From positions 1 to 19,331 of the forward strand of contig JBNJEF010000007.1 in NCBI GenBank assembly GCA_051745565.1: a DNA stretch of 19,331 nucleotides. Reading direction: 5' to 3'. Position numbers and translations under genes: made by a program. Of the stretch, positions 14,008-19,299 are shown piece by piece. Each line of letters begins with the position of its first letter. Position 1 is the stretch's first letter. The notes below the pieces were generated by a model. That model did no database searches. It had not been told where the DNA came from and saw only the letters and a program-made list of their open reading frames with translations. This stretch comes from SKVL01 sp051745565. Lineage in GTDB: Bacteria > Patescibacteriota > Minisyncoccia > Phycocordibacterales > CSBR16-193.

Positions 14008-15537
14008 ATGGAAACACAAATAGTTTTACTGCTCTTGGGCGCGGCGCTGGTGATCGGCATTTCTTTTGGATACTTTCTGCGATGGATAGTTTCCATGGGA
14101 AAACGCGGCTCAATGGAGCTCAAAATAAAACAGATGATGCTGGAGGCCCGCGACGAGGCAAAAAAAATAGTCGCGGAAGCTGAAAAGAAAGCCGAAGAAT
14201 TGCAGGAAACGGGAAGAAAAGAGATAAAAGAGAGAGAAGGTCAACTCAATAAAACCGAGGACCGCCTTATAAAAAAAGAGGAGTTCCTTGATCAAAGACA
14301 GGTTGAACTTAACAAAGAGGAAGAACAGATAAAAGAAAAAATAAAAGAAGCGGAAAAAATAAAGGAAGAAGCGGAAACATTGGATCAACAGAAAGTTGAG
14401 GAGTTGGAAAAACTTTCTGAATTAAGCCAGGATGAAGCTAAAGAAGAGCTTATAAAGCAGATAGAGAAAAACGCCGAAGAGGACCTACTTGTGAGAATGC
14501 ATAAACTGGAGAACACCGGCGCGGAGAAACTGGAAAAAAGAGCACGGGAAATACTTACCGACGCCATTCATCGGCTCGGTAATTTTGTTGCTTCAGATGT
14601 TATGTCCACCACTATATCTATCCCTTCCGATGAGATAAAAGGCAAGGTCATCGGAAAAGAAGGAAGGAATATCCGCGCCTTTGAGAGAGCCGCCGGTGTC
14701 GAGATCATTGTGGACGATACCCCGGGTTCTATTACCATATCTTCATTTGATCCAATAAGAAGACAAGCTGCGCGTATCGCTCTTGAAAATCTTATTATGG
14801 ACGGAAGGATACAGCCCGCAAAGATAGAAGAAGCGGTTGAGAATGCTCAAAAAGAGATAAACAGAATAATAAAAGAAAAAGGTGAACAGGCTGTTTATGA
14901 ATGCGGTGTTTATAATTTGGACCCTAAGCTGGTTTCTTTACTGGGACGCCTTTACTTCCGTACAAGTTACGGCCAAAACGTACTGCAACATTCAGTGGAA
15001 ATGGCTCACATTGCCGGAATGATAGCAGAAGAGCTAGGTGCAGATGTTTCTGTGGCCAAAGCCGGAGCTATTTTACATGACATCGGTAAAGCCGTTGACC
15101 ATGAAGTGGTCGGAACACACGTACAAATAGGTAGACGCATACTGCAAAAATTCAACGTGAACGAGAACATCATAAAGGCAATGCAATCTCATCACGAAGA
15201 GTATCCTTTTGAAACCACCGAATCAGTGATCGTGCAGGTGGCAGACTCCATATCGGGAAGCCGTCCGGGAGCAAGAAGAGATACCGTAGAGAACTATCTC
15301 AAGAGACTCAAAGAACTTGAATCCATAGCCAACTCCTTTGAAGGCATAGAGAAATCCTTCGCTCTCCAAGCAGGGAGAGAGGTGCGCGTCTTCGTAACAC
15401 CAGATAAAATAAACGACCTTGAAGCCAAACAGATAGCTAGAGAAATAGCGTTAAAAATAGAGCAAGAACTCAAGTATCCGGGTGAAGTAAAAGTAAACGT
15501 TATAAGAGAGTACCGTGTTACCGAGTACGCCCGGTAA
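14008..15537 (+). CDS. rny: Ribonuclease Y
   Basis: Membrane-anchored endoribonuclease that starts mRNA decay. It has 509 residues, the usual length. Visible in order: N-terminal membrane helix (about 5-28), a long Lys/Glu coiled coil (about 35-180), a KH domain with VIGKEGRNIRAFE (214-226), and the HD domain with LQHSVEMAHIAG (326-337) and the metal-binding HDIGK (His357, Asp358). ATG 14008 sits behind a purine-rich AAGAAG, the closest thing to a ribosome site but not canonical. Its position directly after clpP is unusual and links decay of RNA and protein only by location. Confidence 0.95.
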   Translation: METQIVLLLLGAALVIGISFGYFLRWIVSMGKRGSMELKIKQMMLEARDEAKKIVAEAEKKAEELQETGRKEIKEREGQLNKTEDRLIKKEEFLDQRQVELNKEEEQIKEKIKEAEKIKEEAETLDQQKVEELEKLSELSQDEAKEELIKQIEKNAEEDLLVRMHKLENTGAEKLEKRAREILTDAIHRLGNFVASDVMSTTISIPSDEIKGKVIGKEGRNIRAFERAAGVEIIVDDTPGSITISSFDPIRRQAARIALENLIMDGRIQPAKIEEAVENAQKEINRIIKEKGEQAVYECGVYNLDPKLVSLLGRLYFRTSYGQNVLQHSVEMAHIAGMIAEELGADVSVAKAGAILHDIGKAVDHEVVGTHVQIGRRILQKFNVNENIIKAMQSHHEEYPFETTESVIVQVADSISGSRPGARRDTVENYLKRLKELESIANSFEGIEKSFALQAGREVRVFVTPDKINDLEAKQIAREIALKIEQELKYPGEVKVNVIREYRVTEYAR

Positions 15538-15560
15538 AGACATCATATACATCAAAAACG

Positions 15561-15590
15561 TTGCCAAATAGCCGTAAAAGGGTATATAAT
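15561..15590 (+). promoter_or_regulatory. Sigma70-type promoter of the HU gene
   Basis: TTGCCA (15561-15566), 18-bp spacer, TATAAT (15585-15590). The start of transcription should be near 15597, giving a leader of about 94 bases. Confidence 0.75.
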
Positions 15591-15597
15591 TGAAGAA

Positions 15598-15655
15598 GGG
15601 CGTAAAAAAGCACGCCCCGAGTTATACATCAATTGAACATATCCATTTGATGTAT
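15598..15655 (+). promoter_or_regulatory. Two hairpins in the HU mRNA leader
   Basis: First, GGGCGT and ACGCCC (15598-15617) close an 8-base A-rich loop right at the predicted 5' end. Second, ATACATCAA (15624-15632) and TTGATGTAT (15647-15655) are perfect 9-bp arms around 14 bases. The 35 bases left before the ATG are an unstructured A-rich spacer. This may protect the mRNA or serve autoregulation by HU. No known riboswitch pattern seen. Confidence 0.6.
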
Positions 15656-15690
15656 GGTCGAAAATAAAAATATAAATAACAAAAAACACT

Positions 15691-15969
15691 ATGAACAAAC
15701 AAGGACTTGTAGAAGTAGTACACGAAAAACTCGGCGGAACCAAGACTCAAGCCGAGGAAGTAGTGGAGACTCTCATCTCCACTGTTACCGATTCACTTAA
15801 AAAGGGAGAAGATGTCTCCATCGCCGGACTTGGTATATTCTCAACCAAAGAACGCCAAGCCCGCCAAGCCCGAAACCCTAGAACAGGGGAAACCATTAAC
15901 GTTCCTGCCATGAAGGTGCCCAAGTTCAAGCCGGCCAAAGGCCTTAAAGATGCCGTAAAGAACTCATAG
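15691..15969 (+). CDS. HU-family DNA-binding protein
   Basis: A 92-residue nucleoid protein that bends and compacts DNA as a dimer. The family signature is clear: GLGIFSTKERQARQARNPRTG (about 47-67) then ETINVPAMKVPKFKPAKGLKDAV, where the Arg-Asn-Pro stretch forms the DNA-grasping beta arm and Pro intercalates. Length is standard for HU (about 90). It has its own promoter, structured leader and terminator, so it is a single-gene unit, as expected for an abundant protein. Distinguishing HU from IHF subunits by sequence alone is not safe, so no symbol is given. Confidence 0.95.
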   Translation: MNKQGLVEVVHEKLGGTKTQAEEVVETLISTVTDSLKKGEDVSIAGLGIFSTKERQARQARNPRTGETINVPAMKVPKFKPAKGLKDAVKNS

Positions 15970-15987
15970 TAAATTACGGATAATAAG

Positions 15988-16017
15988 AAAAAATCCCCTT
16001 TTTTAGGGGATTTTTTT
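15988..16017. terminator. Bidirectional terminator between the HU gene and tRNA-Gly(GCC)
   Basis: AAAAAATCCCC (15988-15998) and GGGGATTTTTT (16006-16016) pair around a T-rich loop, with T runs on both strands. It can stop the HU transcript (plus) and the tRNA transcript coming from 16040 (minus). Confidence 0.9.
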
Positions 16018-16039
16018 CTTTTCAGGATTCGCTTTTCCC

Positions 16040-16113
16040 TGGTGCGGACACGGGGAATCGAACCCCGATCTCGGCCTTGGCAAGGCCGCGTCATACCATT
16101 AAACTATGTCCGC
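16040..16113 (-). tRNA. tRNA-Gly (anticodon GCC)
   Basis: Full cloverleaf on minus: acceptor GCGGACA/TGTCCGC, D loop AATGGTA, anticodon stem CGGCC/GGCCG with loop TTGCCAA (anticodon GCC), T arm CGGGG-TTCGATT-CCCCG, discriminator A and encoded CCA. Reads GGC/GGU codons. Confidence 0.96.
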
Positions 16114-16442
16114 AAAGATCCGCTTTTAGTGTGAACATCATACTAACAAAAAAAACATCCTATAGCAATTTGCAATACTTAACAATTATTATTATAAAAA
16201 CAAGACAAGACAGAGGAACGAGATATGATTTATTAAGTCTTACAAGCTTAGCTTTATTACTCTACCCTTTTTATTTTCGCTTTTTAAATACTCTTCTTAA
16301 TGTAAACCGTACGGAACAAGTGAATATAAACCTGCAAAAAGTGTACTCTCATATGAAGGATATATAGATCCTGTTTAGAATGCTTTAAAGTTCAATAAAA
16401 AGAAAACCCCCCAAAAGAATGGTGTTCACAAACTGTGGATAA
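16114..16442. other. AT-rich intergenic stretch with no supported gene
   Basis: About 330 bp between tRNA-Gly and the RNHCP gene. The only longer reading frame begins inside the tRNA with TTG and has no family features. I see a small GCAA-T-TTGC repeat and, at its end (16434-16442), TGTGGATAA, a perfect DnaA-box sequence on minus. It should hold the tRNA promoter (minus), but no clear -35/-10 pair could be picked. Confidence 0.5.
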
Positions 16443-16724
16443 TTATTGATCATTTAAAAGAGCCTCAAGGGAATCATTGTCGCTTAATCTATTCTTTTTC
16501 TCAACCCCACAAACAACACATCTGTGTATCACCCACTTCTCAGAAACAGAGTAAGAATATTCCTTGGGCTCCATCAACCCCCCGCATCCGGATGCTCTAT
16601 CACCCGGACCGACATCAACGTGCTTACTCCACAAACACCGAGGACAGTGATTGGTATAACCGTCTCCCTCAACCTCCAGGCCGCAATTTTCGCACTTAAA
16701 ATTCTCAACGTGTTTTTTGAACAT
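16443..16724 (-). CDS. RNHCP domain-containing zinc-ribbon-like protein
   Basis: A 93-residue protein from ATG 16724; an upstream TTG (16787) would add 21 non-conserved residues. Cysteines are placed as CENC (11-14), HCPRC (26-30), C47, and CVVC (69-72), which should hold two zinc ions. The TNHCPRCLWSKHVD, PGDRASGCGGLMEP and IHRCVVCG blocks match the RNHCP family of short bacterial proteins, whose function is not established; here the first residue of the name motif is Thr, not Arg. No Shine-Dalgarno motif; the leader is A/T only. It diverges from the receiver gene. A role in RNA or ribosome work is only a guess. Confidence 0.85.
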   Translation of the reverse strand: MFKKHVENFKCENCGLEVEGDGYTNHCPRCLWSKHVDVGPGDRASGCGGLMEPKEYSYSVSEKWVIHRCVVCGVEKKNRLSDNDSLEALLNDQ

Positions 16725-16841
16725 ATTTAATTTTAAATTTACTGATCTTTTTATTAATATTTCTTGCAAATCTGGTTGTTGTATCAATGTGATTTCGTGT
16801 TATCATTTATAATCTGAAGATGAAAAAAAGTAAAGATTTAT

Positions 16842-16850
16842 TGATATTAT
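16842..16850 (+). promoter_or_regulatory. Extended -10 promoter of the receiver gene
   Basis: TG-A-TATTAT at 16842-16850, predicted start near 16857, leaving a leader of only about 9 bases before ATG 16866. Confidence 0.5.
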
Positions 16851-16865
16851 AAAACACCCAACAAT

Positions 16866-17264
16866 ATGACAGAAGAAAAACCCGAAAAGATACTAATAGT
16901 GGATGATGATGAGTTTATATGCAATATATACTCCAAAATATTCAAAGAAAAAAACATAGAAACCGATATTGCCCACACCGGCAAGCAAATGCTGGAAAAA
17001 ATAAAGAACGAGAAACCGGAAGTGGTCGTTTTGGATATCTTTATGCCGGAGATGGACGGCTTTGAAGCCCTGGAAGCTGCTTACAAAGAAGATCTGCTGA
17101 AGAACTCCGTAGTTATCGTTCTTAGCAACTATGCAGACCAACTGGCACAAGAAAAGGCTGGGGAACTCGGCTCAAAGAGATTTATAGTAAAATCAACTCT
17201 TTTACCGGAAGATATTGTTACCGAGGTTCTGAAAACCTATCAAGAGGAAACATCAAAAGATTAA
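16866..17264 (+). CDS. Single-domain response regulator (receiver only)
   Basis: A 132-residue protein made of one CheY-like receiver. The acidic pocket is DDD at 13-15, the phospho-acceptor is Asp57 in VVLDIFMPEMDG, the switch Ser is at 87 (IVLSN) and the conserved Lys is at 109 (FIVKS). There is no output domain. No histidine kinase gene lies next to it, so its partner must be elsewhere; it may act by protein contact, as CheY and Spo0F do. In a genome with pilus genes a role in pilus or twitching control is thinkable but not shown. ATG 16866 has a very short leader. Confidence 0.92.
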   Translation: MTEEKPEKILIVDDDEFICNIYSKIFKEKNIETDIAHTGKQMLEKIKNEKPEVVVLDIFMPEMDGFEALEAAYKEDLLKNSVVIVLSNYADQLAQEKAGELGSKRFIVKSTLLPEDIVTEVLKTYQEETSKD

Positions 17265-17393
17265 CACTCTCTTTTTTAAGTCAGAACTGAAGCCGTTCGG
17301 GTGGTTTTGTTGCTTTTTACTTAGTTTCGGCCAAAATTTTTTTATTACCGGAAATAAGTAGGGTATTGATATCCTTCCTTTTCATTTTTATTG

Positions 17394-17464
17394 TCGGGGA
17401 GCCGAGAATCGAACTCGAGCCTCACGCTCCCAAAGCGTGTATACTACCACTATACTACTCCCCG
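17394..17464 (-). tRNA. tRNA-Pro (anticodon TGG)
   Basis: Minus-strand cloverleaf: acceptor CGGGGAG/CTCCCCG, D loop with AGTGGTA, anticodon stem CACGC/GCGTG with loop TTTGGGA (anticodon TGG), T arm TCGAG-TTCGATT-CTCGG, discriminator A. The next bases are CAA, so CCA is not encoded. Confidence 0.93.
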
Positions 17465-17511
17465 ATCAAAATCGCTGAAGAGGACTTATTTTAACACAGT
17501 AGCCCAATAAT

Positions 17512-17925
17512 CTAAAGAATGATATTCTCTTTCATTTCCACTTCCGGAATATCTTCTTCCGAGGAAAATAGTACGGAAACAATATCAATGCACCAAGGAT
17601 CATCTTCCCTTCCTTTTCTCTCCAGATATGATTCAGCAACTCGGGCAATGTTCTCTATTTTAGATCTATCTACCCGGTTCTCCGGCAGAAAAACCTTTTC
17701 TGCCTTTTTGGAATAACTGCTTTTCACCTCAACAAAATGTAGTATTTTTTCTTTTTTTGCTAAAATATCTACCTCCCCGTGCCCTTCTTTAATATTAAAA
17801 TCAAGAACCTCAAAACCCTTGCTCTTAAGGTAGTCCGCAGCATATCTCTCCGCAATAAACCCCTTTTCCTTGGAGTTTTTTCTTTTTATATCTTTTTTTA
17901 AAGTGTTTTTATGTCTTTTATACAC
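17512..17925 (-). CDS. YraN-family protein (UPF0102, nuclease-like fold)
   Basis: A 137-residue protein of the UPF0102 family, which has a restriction-endonuclease-like fold and no firmly known role. Key residues are visible: GHGEVDILAKKEKILHFVEVKSS at 48-70, giving the Glu51, Asp53, Glu66 and Lys68 of the PD-(D/E)xK pattern, and before it GFIAERYAADYLKSKGFEVLDFN. No ATG exists upstream of the conserved region, so GTG 17925 is taken as start; a basic N-terminal extension (1-20, Lys/Arg-rich) is unusual. The start codon lies inside a DnaA-box-like TGTGTATAA. In many bacteria yraN neighbours rnhB or rpl genes; none is here. Ends just before tRNA-Pro. Confidence 0.85.
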   Translation of the reverse strand: MYKRHKNTLKKDIKRKNSKEKGFIAERYAADYLKSKGFEVLDFNIKEGHGEVDILAKKEKILHFVEVKSSYSKKAEKVFLPENRVDRSKIENIARVAESYLERKGREDDPWCIDIVSVLFSSEEDIPEVEMKENIIL

Positions 17926-17946
17926 AATTCCACAGAGTTATCCACA
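17918..17946 (+). promoter_or_regulatory. Two tandem perfect DnaA-box sequences
   Basis: TTATACACA (17918-17926) and TTATCCACA (17938-17946) both match TTATnCACA, in the same orientation, 20 bp apart, next to an AT-rich tract (17947-18000). They overlap the yraN 5' end. A third, on minus, is at 16434-16442. No dnaA, dnaN or other origin gene is near, so this may be a regulatory DnaA site, an origin piece, or chance. Confidence 0.4.
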
Positions 17947-18054
17947 GTTTTTGTCTTTTATATGTCTGTTTATTCTCTAATTAACTTTCTATAAAAAGCA
18001 CGGGGTTTGTCCTTACAGAGATCTCACTCCCTCGAATCTTACAGATTCTGTACA

Positions 18055-18099
18055 CCTTTTGGATATTTTATACATTACGCTCTAAAATATCTCAAAAGG
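18055..18099. repeat. Long hairpin, 16-bp stem
   Basis: Left arm CCTTTTGGATATTTTA (18055-18070), right arm TAAAATATCTCAAAAGG (18083-18099): all pair except one bulged base, around a 12-base loop. No T run follows on plus. The right arm overlaps the start of the dispersed repeat. Confidence 0.7.
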
Positions 18100-18130
18100 T
18101 CTTGCAAAGCTCCACATGGTCGCTTCTCAC
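18094..18130 (+). repeat. Dispersed repeat, copy A
   Basis: A 37-bp unit also present at 19170-19206, with 33 of 37 identical positions; all four differences are transitions. Core shared text is GGTCGCTTCTCAC preceded by GCTCCAC(A/G)T. Both copies lie downstream (in transcription sense) of a minus-strand tRNA 3' end. Confidence 0.8.
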
Positions 18131-18247
18131 TCCACTCGTCGTCTCCGATCCTTCGTTCCTTAAGATCGGGCCTCGCGACGACTTCGGTTCGATTACCGCA
18201 TTCCGTGCAAAACAATATCCTCAACACTTCGTGTTATCGTCTTTTTT

Positions 18248-18267
18248 TGTGCGGGATGCGGGAATCG
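18248..18267 (-). repeat. 20-bp copy of the tRNA-Gly(TCC) 3' end (att-like remnant)
   Basis: TGTGCGGGATGCGGGAATCG is identical to 18450-18469, which is the 3' acceptor strand and T-arm part of tRNA-Gly(TCC). Upstream and downstream sequence does not match, so only the 3' end was copied. This is the form left by tyrosine-recombinase integration at a tRNA. Confidence 0.75.
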
Positions 18268-18451
18268 GTCACAGGTTGCTAAGTAAATTCATCACTTCGC
18301 TCTTCATTTACTAAGCGCTCGCGACCCCGACTCGGCGACAAGCCTTCCTCTCTTCGCTCGGAATCTTGTATACCGCCTCCGTCCTTCGCTTCCCGATCCT
18401 TGCTACAGTAACATTGTCGCGCAACCGCATAGGTTGCGCTCTGTGTTCCTG

Positions 18452-18522
18452 TGCGGGATGCGGGAATCGAACCCGCGTATTCAGCTTGGAAGGCTGACAT
18501 TTTACCACTAAATTAATCCCGC
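18452..18522 (-). tRNA. tRNA-Gly (anticodon TCC)
   Basis: Minus-strand cloverleaf: acceptor GCGGGAT/ATCCCGC, D arm ATTT-AGTGGTA-AAAT, anticodon stem TCAGC/GCTGA with loop CTTCCAA (anticodon TCC), T arm GCGGG-TTCGATT-CCCGC, discriminator A. Followed by CAG, so CCA is not encoded. A hairpin (18419-18439) follows the 3' end. Confidence 0.95.
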
Positions 18523-18565
18523 TTTTTAAAAACCTAATAACCTCTGGCTTGAGAAGTTTACCATA

Positions 18566-18587
18566 TTTATTAACCTTTGTTAATAAA
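18566..18587. repeat. Perfect inverted repeat upstream of tRNA-Gly(TCC)
   Basis: TTTATTAAC (18566-18574) and GTTAATAAA (18579-18587) around CTTT. It lies just past the predicted tRNA promoter, at the transcript start, so it may be an operator or a 5' leader hairpin. Confidence 0.5.
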
Positions 18588-18588
18588 T

Positions 18589-18617
18589 TGTATACTAAGT
18601 TCCAGAATTAATTGCAA
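18589..18617 (-). promoter_or_regulatory. Promoter of tRNA-Gly(TCC)
   Basis: On minus: TTGCAA (18617-18612), 17-bp spacer, TATACA (18594-18589). Transcription would begin near 18582, about 60 bases before the tRNA. Confidence 0.55.
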
Positions 18618-18652
18618 CACCTCTAGTAAAATAGAGGGGTGTGACAAGACCT

Positions 18653-18678
18653 AAAAGACCGCGTTTGAAACGCGGTCT
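18653..18678 (-). terminator. Terminator of the Cys-rich protein gene
   Basis: AGACCGCGTTT (18656-18666) and AAACGCGGTCT (18668-18678) form an 11-bp perfect inverted repeat. On minus it is followed by a short T run (TTTTAGG), so it can end the transcript from 18999. Plus strand has no T run. Confidence 0.6.
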
Positions 18679-18741
18679 CACGATCAATCTCGTTAAATGA
18701 TCTTCAGGTCTGTTTTATCAAGAATTTTTTGTTGTAAATTC

Positions 18742-18999
18742 TTATTTAACCGGCAACGCCATGGTTGACAAAAACATGTCGCTTAAAAAAGCATACTTTG
18801 TTTTTTTGTTAGTTATTTTAGTTAACTTGGCACAACTTATGCAAAGTGTTCTGATAACTATCTCGGGTTCTTCTCCTTTCCATTCCTGCGCAACACACCT
18901 TCCATTCCATCTACAAAAAATACACTCTTTGAAAAAGTCTCTCCCATTTTCATTGTTACAAGAGACCACCACTTTACAAAAAACACATTTTTTTATCAT
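18742..18999 (-). CDS. Small Cys-rich (zinc-finger-like) protein, unknown function
   Basis: An 85-residue protein from ATG 18999; a TTG at 19056 would add 19 residues. The ATG is chosen because AGAGGAGG lies 6 bases before it, the only strong free-standing Shine-Dalgarno site in the window. Eight cysteines are ordered: C5-x2-C8-x5-C14, C26-x2-C29-x5-C35, and C53-x2-C56, so two copies of CxxCx5C plus a final CxxC; likely zinc or Fe-S binding. It does not match a family I recognise. Upstream are a 9-bp inverted repeat and two AAAGTACA repeats. The C-terminal third is Lys-rich, then hydrophobic. Could be a tiny regulator; not certain. Confidence 0.7.
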   Translation of the reverse strand: MIKKCVFCKVVVSCNNENGRDFFKECIFCRWNGRCVAQEWKGEEPEIVIRTLCISCAKLTKITNKKTKYAFLSDMFLSTMALPVK

Positions 19000-19023
19000 T
19001 ATGAGCCTCCTCTGGTTTAAAAA

Positions 19024-19045
19024 TTTAGAAATATTAATTTCTAAA
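19024..19045. promoter_or_regulatory. Inverted repeat upstream of the Cys-rich gene
   Basis: TTTAGAAAT (19024-19032) and ATTTCTAAA (19037-19045) around ATTA, 25 bp before the ATG. Further up are direct repeats AAAGTACA at 19055-19062 and 19068-19075. These may be operator sites or a leader hairpin. No convincing -10 was found. Confidence 0.45.
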
Positions 19046-19169
19046 AATTCTTTCAAAGTACAACTTTAAAGTACAGATAACCATCGTCGGCGAACAAAAA
19101 ACTAAAATGCGTTACGTTTACTTTAAATAAGTTAAATCAAAAATAAAAATAAATCAACCTGAATGATTA

Positions 19170-19206
19170 AAAAGGCCCTGCAAGGCTCCACGTGGTCGCT
19201 TCTCAC
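19170..19206 (+). repeat. Dispersed repeat, copy B
   Basis: Second copy of the 37-bp unit at 18094-18130. In this copy the centre reads CCACGTGG, a perfect palindrome. It lies about 95 bp downstream of the 3' end of the partial tRNA at the right edge. Confidence 0.8.
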
Positions 19207-19268
19207 CTACCCGGGCTCGTCTGTCGCTCCAGGTATTCGCGACATGACTCCGCCTTTCTCGTCCTCAC

Positions 19269-19290
19269 GAAAGAGCAGAAATGCTCTTTC
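19269..19290. repeat. Hairpin just downstream of the partial tRNA
   Basis: GAAAGAGCA (19269-19277) and TGCTCTTTC (19282-19290) form a perfect 9-bp stem with a GAAA loop. It stands 10 bp past the tRNA 3' end on minus and has no T run, so it may be a processing or end signal. Confidence 0.6.
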
Positions 19291-19299
19291 TCCGGTCGC

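Larger units (their letters stand above)
17947..18451. other. Non-coding hairpin-rich region beside tRNA-Gly(TCC)
   Basis: After an AT-rich start (to about 18000) the base composition rises in GC and no believable ORF exists; frames here are broken repeats or run through the tRNA. It holds many inverted repeats: GAATCT/AGATTC (18034-18048), a 45-bp hairpin (18055-18099), CCGATC/GATCGG with GTCGTC/GACGAC outside (18138-18182), AACAC/GTGTT (18223-18235), GCTAAGTAAAT/ATTTACTAAGC (18278-18316, one mismatch) and GCGCAACC/GGTTGCGC (18419-18439). Loops often contain CTTCG or TTCGCTC. Confidence 0.6.

Noticed and set aside
16077..16367. 96-residue plus-strand reading frame
   Set aside because: Starts with TTG inside the antisense of tRNA-Gly(GCC), has no family motif and runs through AT-rich spacer.
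17265..17393. Possible terminator or small gene between the receiver gene and tRNA-Pro
   Set aside because: I could not find a perfect stem with a T run, nor an ORF; only weak pairings were seen.
18094..18130. CRISPR array idea for the repeats near 18094 and 19170
   Set aside because: Only two copies, 1 kb apart, unequal surroundings, no regular spacers and no cas gene.
18007..18314. Plus-strand frames of 91 and 70 residues in the repeat region
   Set aside because: They follow hairpin repeats in two frames with no start signal and no protein-like pattern.
18279..18508. Two minus-strand frames (73 and 65 residues) across tRNA-Gly(TCC) and the hairpin DNA
   Set aside because: Their N-termini are the tRNA read as protein, and the rest is Arg/Ser/Glu-rich repeat translation.
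18619..18642. CCTCTA/TAGAGG hairpin (18620-18637) as a second terminator
   Set aside because: Stem of only 6 bp with no T tract, next to the tRNA promoter; too weak to call.
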